Source: Maribellus sp. CM-23 (GTDB taxonomy: Bacteria > Bacteroidota > Bacteroidia > Bacteroidales > Prolixibacteraceae). Taken from it: a stretch of 64,000 nucleotides of DNA. The stretch is taken from the NCBI RefSeq assembly GCF_021354595.1, contig NZ_JADWYJ010000007.1, positions 175,235 to 239,234 of the forward strand. Direction: 5' to 3'. The position numbers were made by a program, and so were the translations under genes. Shown in pieces: positions 42,697-51,861 of this stretch (the first letter of the stretch is position 1; each line of letters opens with the position of its first letter). The notes beneath the pieces are model-generated. The model saw only the letters and a program-made list of their open reading frames with translations. It did not search any database and was not told the origin of the DNA.

Positions 42697-45009
42697 CTAA
42701 TGGATAAACAGCAGCTTGGTAATGTGGGTTTCGTTGCCCTGTTTGTCATTGCACAAAACCAGGTAAACACCAGTCTTCACCCGGTTCCCGTTCAGGTTCC
42801 GGCCATCCCAGCTTGCCTGGCCACCAAGCGATGTTGTTTTGTACACCAGGTTGCCGCTTATATCTGTAATCTTGATATCTGTATCGGCAATTAAACCAGT
42901 GATCGTAACCGGACCATCGTACGTTTCGCGCACAGGGTTCGGATACACATAAACATTGCTGTAGGTATTGTTGCCTTCGTTGGCATCGCTCTGATACGAG
43001 ATCAACCCTTTATCTGTTCCAATAAAAACTTCGCCCGATTTATCATTAATGGCAAGAGCGGTGATGTTGTTCGACAGCAGCGGACTGTTTTCGGCGGTAA
43101 AATGCAGAATCTCGTCTTCTCCCGATTCAGAAACCAGGTACACTCCCGAACTTTTGGTTCCCAACCATTTCCGATTCGCGCCATCCACGGCAATGGCTGT
43201 TACGGTTTCAGTTTCAAGCAGCGGGTGATATATACCGTCTTTCAGATCGAGTCCGGGTTGGCTTGCATAAAAATTATCAGTACTCCATATACGGGACGGG
43301 TTGTTGTACACCGCCACTCCCAGAGACGTACCCATCCAAATAGCTCCGTCTTTGTCTTCGGCAATGGAGTAAACATCACTCATTCGGGTAAAGTACTCAT
43401 TGGTGCCGTTGCTAAAATAAGTAGTTACCAATAACTGCTTTTTTTGTTCTCCAGTTTTATCCACAACATATGCGTCATGATTTCTGACAAGCATCCATTT
43501 GTCCCCGTTTTGGGTTACAATCAACTTGGTTGGATTGTCTTTGTTTGCCAACTCGGGCAAAACAAACGATTGCCACTTTCCATCAGGAGAGAGGCGATGT
43601 AAGTTGTGTACACACTCGGCGTTGTTCATCCATAAATTCCCTTCATCGTCAAAATCCAGACCTCCAACACGGGTAAACGGTTCATCAGGTTGTTCGGGCA
43701 ACGCAGTTTCCAATGGGCTGTTTTTGTTGTAATAGCGGGTAACAAATTCATTGTTCCGATACTCCAGCAAGCCTCCTCCCCAACTTGCCACAAAAAAGTG
43801 ATTCTCATCAAAGGGATCAACTGCAATTTCAAGAATGTTGTGAAAATCTCTTAACTCAGGGTTGGTTTTGTAGGCAAAATGCTCCCAAGTACCATTTTGG
43901 TACCCCTGAAAATAAGGAGTTTTATAACCCGACAAATCTCCCGGAGCAGCCCATAGCTGGGATTTGAATACCGTTAGCGAAAAAATATCGTTGTTAATGG
44001 GGCCATCTGTTGCAATACGTTCAAAATTTTCATTTTTGATACGAACCATCACATTTTTGTAATCCGAAACCCACACGGATCCGTCAGAAGTTACAATACC
44101 ACTACTCGGACTTATTTCGGGAACTTGTTCTTCTCCAAAATCATAGGCCCGAATTGTACCGATAAGATTGTGGTTGTTATCAATCACATAAACTGCATTT
44201 CGCCCGGCAACGACCAAATACCCTCCGGCTGATTGCATATCGTTGGCGTACCTTATACTCGTTAAATAAGGGTTCCAGTCTCCGTCGTTCAACACATATA
44301 GCTCATCAAGAGCCCATTCATCAGGAGTGTAATTGGCAATTAATTTTCCGCCATGTTCTTCCAGTTGACTAAATTTATCATCTGAATGAGGGATATTGTC
44401 AACCTTGATCCAATTGGCATAATCCAAAAGATTGACCCCACTGGCTGGAGCCCTGAATATTCCTTCGTTAGTCGCCGCATAAATTTCCTGGTTATATATT
44501 TCAATATCGTTTACGACGATTGGCAAGCCCTGATCCCCAATAAAATAAGTATCCTTAAACTCTTCTTTAGCCAGGTTAATCACTACAACGCCAAAACCAC
44601 AGGCGAGGTAGGCTTCGGAACCAGAGAAAGCAATGTTGTTAATGGATTTATCGGCCGATAATGTTTTGCGTTTGATGTCAGAGAGATTGACAACCTTCCC
44701 GTTACTGTACACCAAATCGATGTTGCTGTTTTTGTAGGCAATTACAAGTACCTTATTTTCGGTACTGTATGCAATGGTTTTCACACCAAAATCGGAAAGG
44801 GTCACTATATCGTCCAGTTTATTGATGCTTTGATCTTCCAGATCGTAGTAGAATATTCCACCATCCGTCACACAAAACACCTTATTTTCTGAAGCAATAG
44901 CTTTTGTTGCATTGCTATAGGAAAGGTAATTATTCCATTTTCCTGCTTGTTGCGCACTCAGCGACCACCCTGCCAGGATGAATGTAAACAGTAGTAATAC
45001 TTTTTGCAT
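42697..45009 (-). CDS. porZ: Type IX secretion system protein PorZ
   Basis: 770 residues. Signal peptide (LLLFTFILAGWSLSA), then QAGKWNNYLSYSNATKAIASENKVFCVTDGGIFYYDLED, the typical PorZ start. Two seven-bladed propeller halves follow, with two-component-regulator-like blades (ASENKVFCVT, GAIWMGTSLGVAVYNNP, GEVFIGTDKGLISY). The C-terminal Ig-like T9SS domain is VYPNPVRETYDGPVTITGL to GVYLVLCNDKQGNETHITKLLFI. In Porphyromonas PorZ is part of the surface attachment complex that hands anionic LPS to PorU for cargo anchoring. It is 5 bp downstream of rdgB. Confidence 0.92.
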   Translation of the reverse strand: MQKVLLLFTFILAGWSLSAQQAGKWNNYLSYSNATKAIASENKVFCVTDGGIFYYDLEDQSINKLDDIVTLSDFGVKTIAYSTENKVLVIAYKNSNIDLVYSNGKVVNLSDIKRKTLSADKSINNIAFSGSEAYLACGFGVVVINLAKEEFKDTYFIGDQGLPIVVNDIEIYNQEIYAATNEGIFRAPASGVNLLDYANWIKVDNIPHSDDKFSQLEEHGGKLIANYTPDEWALDELYVLNDGDWNPYLTSIRYANDMQSAGGYLVVAGRNAVYVIDNNHNLIGTIRAYDFGEEQVPEISPSSGIVTSDGSVWVSDYKNVMVRIKNENFERIATDGPINNDIFSLTVFKSQLWAAPGDLSGYKTPYFQGYQNGTWEHFAYKTNPELRDFHNILEIAVDPFDENHFFVASWGGGLLEYRNNEFVTRYYNKNSPLETALPEQPDEPFTRVGGLDFDDEGNLWMNNAECVHNLHRLSPDGKWQSFVLPELANKDNPTKLIVTQNGDKWMLVRNHDAYVVDKTGEQKKQLLVTTYFSNGTNEYFTRMSDVYSIAEDKDGAIWMGTSLGVAVYNNPSRIWSTDNFYASQPGLDLKDGIYHPLLETETVTAIAVDGANRKWLGTKSSGVYLVSESGEDEILHFTAENSPLLSNNITALAINDKSGEVFIGTDKGLISYQSDANEGNNTYSNVYVYPNPVRETYDGPVTITGLIADTDIKITDISGNLVYKTTSLGGQASWDGRNLNGNRVKTGVYLVLCNDKQGNETHITKLLFIH

Positions 45010-45014
45010 CGTAT

Positions 45015-45599
45015 TTAATTTTTCACTCCGCTTTTGAGAAAGTTGACCAGCTTTTCTACCGCCCGCCCGCGGTGGCTTATTTTATTTTTTTGTTCCAGGC
45101 TCATTTCCGCGAAAGATTGTGTATAACCCTTTGGTTGAAAAACCGGATCGTAACCAAAGCCGGAATTTCCTTTTTTTTCTGTTAAAATAGCACCTTCAAC
45201 AATGCCTTCAAATTGCGTTTCTTCTCCGTTTAAAATCAATGAAATTACTGTTCTAAAACGTGCTTCGCGGCTATTTATTTTGACCAGCTTTTCCAATACT
45301 TTTTTCATATTGGCATCTGAGTCCCTGGCATCTCCCGCATAACGGGCCGAATAAACTCCCGGTTCACCATCAAGCGCCTCTATTTCCAGCCCGGTGTCGT
45401 CGGCAAAACAGTTGTAACCATACTTTTCATAAACAAAGAAAGATTTCTGACGGGCATTCCCTTCCAAGGTAGGCTGGGTTTCAGGAATATCTTCGTAACA
45501 GCCGATATCTCCTAAACTCAATAGTTTTATTTCGCTTCCCAAAAGCTCCTGAAGTTCTTCCAGTTTATGCCTGTTATTTGTTGCAAAAACAAGTTCCAT
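45015..45599 (-). CDS. rdgB: Non-canonical purine NTP pyrophosphatase RdgB/HAM1
   Basis: 194 residues. It hydrolyses dITP, ITP and XTP to monophosphates. Motifs: FATNNRHKLEE (6-16), TLEGNARQKS, CFADDTGLEIEALDGEPGVYSARYAG (~66-90) and the C-terminal GYDPVFQPKGYTQSFAEMSLEQKNKISHRGRA. Cytoplasmic, metal dependent. It lies between the YfhO-like gene (82-bp gap) and porZ (5-bp gap). Confidence 0.96.
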   Translation of the reverse strand: MELVFATNNRHKLEELQELLGSEIKLLSLGDIGCYEDIPETQPTLEGNARQKSFFVYEKYGYNCFADDTGLEIEALDGEPGVYSARYAGDARDSDANMKKVLEKLVKINSREARFRTVISLILNGEETQFEGIVEGAILTEKKGNSGFGYDPVFQPKGYTQSFAEMSLEQKNKISHRGRAVEKLVNFLKSGVKN

Positions 45600-45681
45600 A
45601 TTTGAAATTTTGCTAAAAGTAAGGAAAATAATCCAGTGTGATAATTTACCCGAAATGGGTTAAACCCAGCGGTAACTTTGG

Positions 45682-48378
45682 TTAAAACGGATAAAAATCC
45701 ACTTTAACGTCATCTAAACAGAAGTTATTCTTGTTGTTATTCCAGAGGTATAAATTAAGTTCATCTCCGCTCTTCAAATCGTAAAAATTACGGAAATAAA
45801 TCAGGTCGTTCCATCTGTTTGTTTTTTCCATTTGCCTTGAAATTTTAGATGCTCGCCAATGCTCCTCTTTATCTTCACCCTCCACATCGCTGACAATTAA
45901 AGCATCAACATATTCATCCGACAATACTTTGGCTCTCAATACAAGTGTTCCCTGTTTCAACGCTCCGTTTTCGTTCTTTACTTTTGCCAGCGTAAAATAT
46001 GAATCGTCACCCGTTAATTGTTTACTCCCGGAAGGCTCGTGATCAAAAGTTTCCGATACATGAAACACCGCGCTATTTTCAGACCAGCGGGCATTGTATG
46101 TATCCATTACTTTTGGGCTTTTATCTTTATAACTAAGCCGTATTACCAGAAAAATTGCCATTATAAGCAAAAAGGCTACCGGAATTCCGACAAACACTTG
46201 TCTCTTTCTGTTTACCTTTTTTAAACCATACCCCAGCAGAAAAACAAGGGCGAGAATGAAAAGGACATTGGAAACCACGTAAAGAACAAGTATTTTATTG
46301 TTCTTGTATTGGTACAAAACAGTATGTCTCCCTTTCGGTAGCAGTATGGTCCTGTAATTAAAATTGGAAGTATAAAGTGGCATTTCAACATTATCAACAT
46401 AAGCTTTCCAGCCTTTAAAATTTGTTTGCAGCATGGTAAAGAACTGATCATTTTGGGTATTTGTTTCAACCACCACTTTATTGGGTGAGAACACTTTGAT
46501 TTCAAACCCATCCGCACTGTCAGTTGCAACACTTACCGATGAAAGTTTCAGAAAATCCTCATCGTTTAAAAACAAATCTTTTGTTGCTGATAAACCTTCC
46601 ATACTCCTTTCATCATGCTGCTTCAACGGGCTTATTTTATCTGAAAAATAGAACAGATGATTGTTTAGCACGGCTTGCCTGAGCGTTTCATTTTTATCCA
46701 ATGAGTCGTATGATTTAAGCCTGAATGAAGAAAACGAATCGAAACTCACCTGTTTTGAAAAAACATATGTATTCCTCCAAAACGGCGGGGACAAAACATG
46801 CAAATCATCATTATAGATGATTTTGTCATCGACCGGAACCGGGAATTTTTCAGGATACAAAGCCAGATCTTTTGCCATTTGCAAGGGCTTGTGCTCCTTG
46901 TCGGTAACAGTAATATTAATGTTGAATTGAAGGGCTACAATTAATTCAACAGCCACCAACCCAACCATCAGTACATCGTAACGTTTAATCTTTTGCGAGA
47001 AAAGAACAAGTACAAGAAAAACGGAAGCTACAATCAATTGAAAAATACCTTGCACCACAATGTGCTGGTGAAAAGACAAGGCGTCCGGCAGTTGTTTAAA
47101 AATCTGTAGTCCGAATATAGCCTTCTGTTCTTCAGGGCTAAGTTCTCCGGCGGAATAAACAATCAGAAACAGAATAAAAGCCAAAAGCAGGAGAACAATA
47201 AAAATCACTTTCTTTTTTTCTTTTTCGATATTTCCCCGGAAGTAAGCCAGGTAATTTGCTGCCAGAAGGATAAAGGCAAATAGCCCGAAAACCCTGATGT
47301 AAGCGGCATACTTAAAGAGGTTCATAAAAGGAGCATGGGCAAACAGAAACTCTCTCACAGGCAAAGCCCTAAAACAAGAGGCCAGAATAATTACCCCAAA
47401 AGCCAACAGCAGGTATTCGAGAGTTGTTCGCTTCTTTAGTAATGCACCCGCCAGTAAAACCAAGGGTATCAACCCGAAATAGTGATTTCGCATGGAAGTA
47501 TCCACTCCGCCAAAAAACTCGGGATAGTTGAGTGTTGCAGAAGGGAGAACAAAAGAGATCAGCGCTTTTAAGCTCATTCCCTGACTCAGCGTTTCTTCAA
47601 GGGCAATACCTTTCTCAAGCCTGTCTACTGAATCCAGGATATCAAAGGTTGAAACGATAAGAGGCAACGCCAACAGTATCACAAGCAACAACAGCATCAA
47701 ATTAAGCCGTACTAATTCGAGTATGCGTTTTAAACTCCTGCTTTTCAAATCCTTTATAAGAAAATAGAAGAATACAAGCATGAGCAAATAGAACAAAGCA
47801 AACGACAAAGCCTGATAGGCACCCGTTATCATCAGAAAGACAAAGACCCCCGTTTTTAACACATATATTGTTCTTCGGTCGCGCAATAATTGAAGGTAGC
47901 TTTGTACCACAAAAGGACACCAGGCCACACCAACCAGCAAAAAGAAATGCTGGCCATGCCCCACCAGAAAACCATTAAGCGAGTATGCAAGGGCTGCGAT
48001 AAAAGAAGCAGTCCGGTCGCCGTTGAAATAAAAGGAAAGTTTATACATTCCGGCACCGGCAATAAAGGTATACAACACAAACAGAAAGTGCATTGTAAGA
48101 ATGCTATAGCCCGTGGAAATACCGGTAAGAAAAAGTTCGGGATAAAATACAGGAGCTTGTAAATCGGCAAAAAAAGGTGTCCCGGTTTGCAGATAAGGAT
48201 TCCAGAATGGAAAATATCCGGATTGAATGCATTCGGAGAAATAAAACCGAAAAGGGAAAACAACATCAATGAGGTCCCACTTTAAGGCAGATACAAGAAA
48301 TGACACTTGCCAGTAAGCCAAAATCACTACTACCAACAATGCAAAATACGGATTTATCCTTTTTGGGAAAGCTACCAT
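45682..48378 (-). CDS. YfhO-family multispanning membrane protein
   Basis: 898 residues with about a dozen membrane helices in the first ~510 and last ~150 residues and a beta-rich extracytoplasmic part. The start KRINPYFALLVVVILAYWQVSFLVSALKWDLIDVVFPFRFYFSECIQSGYFPFWNPYLQTGTPFFADLQAPVFYPE is the YfhO/GT-C-like signature with acidic residues in the first loop. YfhO proteins are thought to glycosylate cell-wall polymers in Firmicutes; in Bacteroidota the role is undefined. First gene of the yfhO-rdgB-porZ-recO series. Confidence 0.88.
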   Translation of the reverse strand: MVAFPKRINPYFALLVVVILAYWQVSFLVSALKWDLIDVVFPFRFYFSECIQSGYFPFWNPYLQTGTPFFADLQAPVFYPELFLTGISTGYSILTMHFLFVLYTFIAGAGMYKLSFYFNGDRTASFIAALAYSLNGFLVGHGQHFFLLVGVAWCPFVVQSYLQLLRDRRTIYVLKTGVFVFLMITGAYQALSFALFYLLMLVFFYFLIKDLKSRSLKRILELVRLNLMLLLLVILLALPLIVSTFDILDSVDRLEKGIALEETLSQGMSLKALISFVLPSATLNYPEFFGGVDTSMRNHYFGLIPLVLLAGALLKKRTTLEYLLLAFGVIILASCFRALPVREFLFAHAPFMNLFKYAAYIRVFGLFAFILLAANYLAYFRGNIEKEKKKVIFIVLLLLAFILFLIVYSAGELSPEEQKAIFGLQIFKQLPDALSFHQHIVVQGIFQLIVASVFLVLVLFSQKIKRYDVLMVGLVAVELIVALQFNINITVTDKEHKPLQMAKDLALYPEKFPVPVDDKIIYNDDLHVLSPPFWRNTYVFSKQVSFDSFSSFRLKSYDSLDKNETLRQAVLNNHLFYFSDKISPLKQHDERSMEGLSATKDLFLNDEDFLKLSSVSVATDSADGFEIKVFSPNKVVVETNTQNDQFFTMLQTNFKGWKAYVDNVEMPLYTSNFNYRTILLPKGRHTVLYQYKNNKILVLYVVSNVLFILALVFLLGYGLKKVNRKRQVFVGIPVAFLLIMAIFLVIRLSYKDKSPKVMDTYNARWSENSAVFHVSETFDHEPSGSKQLTGDDSYFTLAKVKNENGALKQGTLVLRAKVLSDEYVDALIVSDVEGEDKEEHWRASKISRQMEKTNRWNDLIYFRNFYDLKSGDELNLYLWNNNKNNFCLDDVKVDFYPF

Positions 48379-48533
48379 AAGTTCTGCTACAATTTCAAAT
48401 TGATGGTAATATTAAGACTATTTTCTTAGTGTGAGAAAAGATTACCGCAAGAACAAAATCAAATCCTTACATCGGAGATGTACAATTTCGTTTTCGCAAC
48501 GAAACCTGAATTAATATTTGGTAAAAATGAGAA

Positions 48534-48836
48534 TTACTCGCAGGTACAAGTATGAAGACAATCCACGATCTGGCTCAGAATATCAAACTTCAGGTAATAG
48601 TAAGTGTTCTTTCCGTCGCGTTTTGAACAAAGTACTCCCTTGTCACGCAGAATTCCAAGGTGATGAGAAGTAGTGGATTGCTCGATTTTCAGAAGTTCGT
48701 GAATTTCTGTAACAGTCAGTTTTTTCCCTCCTTCCAGGTGCTTCAGAATGGCAATACGCATCGGATGAGCCATTGCTTTTAACATGCTCGCCGCTACTTC
48801 CAATCTTTCAACATTTAGTTCCTTTACCTCTTCCAT
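48534..48836 (-). CDS. ArsR-family transcriptional regulator
   Basis: 100 residues. The winged helix is VAASMLKAMAHPMRIAILKHLEGGKKLTVTEIHELLKIEQSTTSHHLGILRDKGVLCSKRDGKNTYYYLKFD. The C-terminus carries clustered cysteines (DCLHTCTCE), and one Cys lies at the end of the recognition region (GVLCSKR). The C-terminal Cys cluster could bind a soft metal or act as a thiol sensor, though the classic ArsR CxCxxC in the recognition helix is absent. No efflux gene adjoins it. Confidence 0.9.
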   Translation of the reverse strand: MEEVKELNVERLEVAASMLKAMAHPMRIAILKHLEGGKKLTVTEIHELLKIEQSTTSHHLGILRDKGVLCSKRDGKNTYYYLKFDILSQIVDCLHTCTCE

Positions 48837-48855
48837 CTTTGTACTTTTACGTCTG

Positions 48856-48863
48856 CAAATATA
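48856..48863 (-). promoter_or_regulatory. Promoter -7 box of the ArsR-type gene
   Basis: TATATTTG on the minus strand, 19 bases before the ATG, giving a very short leader. Confidence 0.55.
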
Positions 48864-48968
48864 TAAATAATTAAGAATAACCGACTTCCCCTTCGGGTAA
48901 AACCTTTAATACCAGCACAATGATAAACTTTTTTTTATGAAACAATCTTTTTTTAAGTGAAATTGTTT

Positions 48969-48976
48969 TATGTTCG
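48969..48976 (+). promoter_or_regulatory. Possible polyprenyl synthase promoter -7 box
   Basis: TATGTTCG differs from TAnnTTTG by one base. It lies inside the longer reading frame that begins with GTG at 48957, which supports the internal ATG at 49008 as the true start. Confidence 0.4.
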
Positions 48977-49007
48977 TTCACCAAAAGAAATCAGGACAGT
49001 TCAGAGA

Positions 49008-49982
49008 ATGAAAGCATTACAAAAGATAAAGAGCCCAATTGAGCAGGAGTTAATTGATTTTGAACCATATTTCAAAAAATCGTTACAAAGTGATATTCCA
49101 CTTCTGGCCACCATATTAAATTATCTGTACCGAACCAAAGGCAAACAACTTCGCCCCATGTTTGTATTCCTTTCGGCCAAATTACACGGAGGAACCAACG
49201 AATCGTCAAAACTGGCAGCCTGCTCGGTGGAGCTGCTTCATACAGCCACCCTGGTGCACGACGATGTGGTAGACGAATCGTACGAACGCCGCGGAATGTT
49301 CTCGGTAAAAGCACTTTGGAAAAACAAGCTGGCTGTTTTAGTCGGCGATTACATCCTGGCAAAAGGCTTGCTCCTCCAGCTCGAAAACAAGAAATACAAC
49401 TTCCTTCACCTAATTTCAAGAGCGGTTCAGGACATGAGCGAAGGTGAAATCCTGCAAATGAAAAAGAGCCGGAAACTCGACATCGACGACGATACTTATT
49501 TTGAAATTATCCGCAAAAAAACAGCTTCGCTTATTGCAACAAGCATGGCGATTGGAGCTGCTTCGGCTACCGAAAACGAGGAAATAGTGGAGAAAATGTA
49601 CCGCATTGGCCAGGATGCCGGTATTGCCTTTCAGATCAAGGACGATATTTTTGATTACCAATCGAAAGGCATCATCGGGAAGCCGATCGGTAACGACATC
49701 AAGGAAAAAAAGATCACCTTGCCCCTGCTTCACATTCTGAATAATTCGGACAATTCGGAAAGAAAGCGGATTTTGCGCATGGTAAAACGCAGAAATAAAA
49801 ACACCCAGTCTGTTAAAGAGCTCATCCAGCTGGTTATCGACCGCGGAGGACTGGAATACGCCGAGTTGCGCATGCTCGAATTTAAAGACAAAGCTGTAGC
49901 CGGGTTAATGGAGTTTCCGGAAAGTGATGCACGCGAATCGCTGATCGAGCTGATGGAATACATTACAACACGGAAAAAATAG
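49008..49982 (+). CDS. ispB: All-trans polyprenyl diphosphate synthase (octaprenyl type)
   Basis: 324 residues from the ATG at 49008 (MKALQKIKSPIEQELIDFEPYF); the frame is open to a GTG at 48957 but the extra 17 residues do not look conserved. First Asp-rich motif: LVHDDVVDESYERRG; second: FQIKDDIFDYQ; GKQLRP lies upstream. These are class I trans-prenyltransferase sites binding Mg-diphosphates. Length and motif spacing fit medium/long-chain quinone side-chain synthases. Cytoplasmic; monocistronic. Confidence 0.93.
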   Translation: MKALQKIKSPIEQELIDFEPYFKKSLQSDIPLLATILNYLYRTKGKQLRPMFVFLSAKLHGGTNESSKLAACSVELLHTATLVHDDVVDESYERRGMFSVKALWKNKLAVLVGDYILAKGLLLQLENKKYNFLHLISRAVQDMSEGEILQMKKSRKLDIDDDTYFEIIRKKTASLIATSMAIGAASATENEEIVEKMYRIGQDAGIAFQIKDDIFDYQSKGIIGKPIGNDIKEKKITLPLLHILNNSDNSERKRILRMVKRRNKNTQSVKELIQLVIDRGGLEYAELRMLEFKDKAVAGLMEFPESDARESLIELMEYITTRKK

Positions 49983-50067
49983 AATCAGCGGGGCAGATTA
50001 AAAGCCGTATTTCTCACAATTTATTTGGTGGTAAAAACGCATTTCGCGGGCACTGGCTTTTTTCATG

Positions 50068-50094
50068 CGCTAAGCGGTTCGAAACCGCTAAGCG
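50068..50094. terminator. GC-rich hairpin between convergent genes
   Basis: CGCTAAGCGGTT pairs with AACCGCTAAGCG at 11 of 12 positions around a CGA loop. It lies between the ispB stop and the DUF2797 stop. There is no T-run on either side, so factor-assisted or weak termination is the most that can be claimed. Confidence 0.5.
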
Positions 50095-50160
50095 TCTAGA
50101 TGCTGAATATTCACGCAATCATGCATTCAAAACTCAAGAAATACAGTCAGCTGTACCTTC

Positions 50161-50958
50161 CTACACTTCCAAGCGGATGAAATAGCCGTTGTGTTTACGC
50201 ATGTTCAACACATTGTTTTCATCCAATATCAGGTACTGCCCTTTTATACCGGACAGTGTTCCTTCAATCACAGATTGTTTGTCGAAACCAAGACTGGTGA
50301 TTTTCTCAGGATATTTTTCAACCGGGTAATTAATGGCTGTTACCTCATCATCCGGTTCGGCATATTTCCGAAGTTCTGCCGGCAAAAGATCCATCACCTT
50401 TTTCTTTTCGGCAGGAAGATCAAAATCCTGTAAAACCTCGTTTTTCAGCATGGCCCGCCAATTGGTTTTATCGGTGAAATGATCTTTCAGAAACACCTCG
50501 ATCACTCCCGCAATATGACGGTTGGGAGTTTTCGCAATTTTAATGGCAAAGCTGGCCCCCTGGTCGATCCAGCGGGTAGGAACCTGGTGATTCCGGGTAA
50601 CCCCCACTTTCAGTTCGCTTGAAACAGCCAGGTAAACATAGTGATCGATCAAATCGTGCTTTTCAGCCCACTCCATGTCACGTGCCATTCCGAAATGCGA
50701 TTTCGATAATTCGGGACGCATGATCGACTCGCTGGCTTCAGGAGCTGTTTGCAGGCAGTTGTAGCAAAATCCCTGGCCAAACGATGTTTTGGTTTGCTTT
50801 CCGCACGAGATACAGTTAATCCGCCCGTCAAACTGCATTTTTATGTTTTTCCCGATCAGGGCATTCATATCCACCAGCTGGTCGCCCACTGGTAATTTAT
50901 AGTGAACCGGGCTGCAAAGCTCGGTAAGCATTTTCAGGATGTTGCCTTCGTATTGCAT
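50161..50958 (-). CDS. DUF2797 protein with zinc ribbon
   Basis: 265 residues. An N-terminal segment (GNILKMLTELCSPVHYKLPVGDQLVDMNALIGKNIKMQFDG) leads to a four-Cys zinc site CISCGKQTKTSFGQGFCYNC (~48-67). Then comes a GIY-YIG-like stretch: DHYVYLAVSSELKVGVTRNHQVPTRWIDQGA (~105-135). The C-terminal half is less conserved. The family is widespread and uncharacterised; a nucleic-acid role is inferred from the zinc ribbon and the GIY-YIG likeness only. It lies 69 bp downstream of the next gene on the same strand. Confidence 0.85.
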   Translation of the reverse strand: MQYEGNILKMLTELCSPVHYKLPVGDQLVDMNALIGKNIKMQFDGRINCISCGKQTKTSFGQGFCYNCLQTAPEASESIMRPELSKSHFGMARDMEWAEKHDLIDHYVYLAVSSELKVGVTRNHQVPTRWIDQGASFAIKIAKTPNRHIAGVIEVFLKDHFTDKTNWRAMLKNEVLQDFDLPAEKKKVMDLLPAELRKYAEPDDEVTAINYPVEKYPEKITSLGFDKQSVIEGTLSGIKGQYLILDENNVLNMRKHNGYFIRLEV

Positions 50959-51027
50959 AAAGTGTAAGTCAAATTTTTCAGAGGTGAAGGTAGTACAGAA
51001 GTTGCACTATCCAAAGTTTGCAGGTGT

Positions 51028-51795
51028 TTAATCATCAAATCCCGGGCGTTTAAAATCCATCACCCCGGGAAATGTTTGCAGCAATTGCTTTTTGATGGAG
51101 GATAATTCCAGCAGAAAGTTCAGAATGTCATCCTCCTTTTCTTTGCATTCGGTATAAAAAACCGATAAAGCATCCATCGATCGTTCAATGGCAATGATGG
51201 CAATTTTCGCCGACCCCAGGTTATCAGAATAAACGTTGTACTCATCATCCGGATCGTTTTGCCGCTCTTCCAGATCGAGGTGCGCACGGTGAACTTTGGC
51301 TCCGATAAAAAAGTAATACCACTCGATCACTTCCAGGGCATCTTTGTATTTAACAATCGATGCTTCGTCGTTGATCATTACCAGTTCTTCGGCTTTTTCA
51401 GCCACAAATTCACTGTTCGTCTCCAGCCATTTGTGCATTTTTGTTCCATAGCTGTTGGCCTTCACTTCCAGCGGAGTTTCGATGTGTTCCGGTATTTCAA
51501 CGTCAGGAATATTATCCAGATCGATTCCCAGCCGCCCTGCATCTTCTTCAATCAATTCCATGGTAACTTCCCAGGCCAGCCGAATCTGTTCCCAAAAGTT
51601 CTTGTTTTCCGCATCGGGATTCTGCTGATCCTGATCTTCTTTCATCTCCTGTTCGTGCAGGTAAGTCAGGCATTTTTGCGTCAGGGTACAACGTTCGCAC
51701 CAACGATCGCAAAAGTTATAAATACCGGGCACAAGATTTTCATTGTTGGCCAGATCAAGCAGCGATTGTTTGTAGTGTTCTTTTTTCGATTTCAT
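51028..51795 (-). CDS. Conserved hypothetical protein with N-terminal Cys cluster
   Basis: 255 residues, acidic and helical, no signal peptide. An N-terminal cysteine cluster, CDRWCERCTLTQKC (~29-42), could bind a metal or Fe-S centre. The remainder is helical with a long acidic stretch (EQEMKEDQDQQNPDAENKNFWEQ). No known family is recognised. Adjacent on the same strand to the DUF2797 gene, also a Cys-cluster protein, so they may share a transcript. Confidence 0.75.
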   Translation of the reverse strand: MKSKKEHYKQSLLDLANNENLVPGIYNFCDRWCERCTLTQKCLTYLHEQEMKEDQDQQNPDAENKNFWEQIRLAWEVTMELIEEDAGRLGIDLDNIPDVEIPEHIETPLEVKANSYGTKMHKWLETNSEFVAEKAEELVMINDEASIVKYKDALEVIEWYYFFIGAKVHRAHLDLEERQNDPDDEYNVYSDNLGSAKIAIIAIERSMDALSVFYTECKEKEDDILNFLLELSSIKKQLLQTFPGVMDFKRPGFDD

Positions 51796-51861
51796 TGTTG
51801 ATCAATCTACTACGATAACAAGACAAATCTCCAAAAAGTTGAACAAACACTTCAAAGAAAA

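Noticed and set aside
48957..49007. GTG start extending the polyprenyl synthase by 17 residues
   Set aside because: A promoter-like box lies within it and the added residues do not resemble family N-termini.
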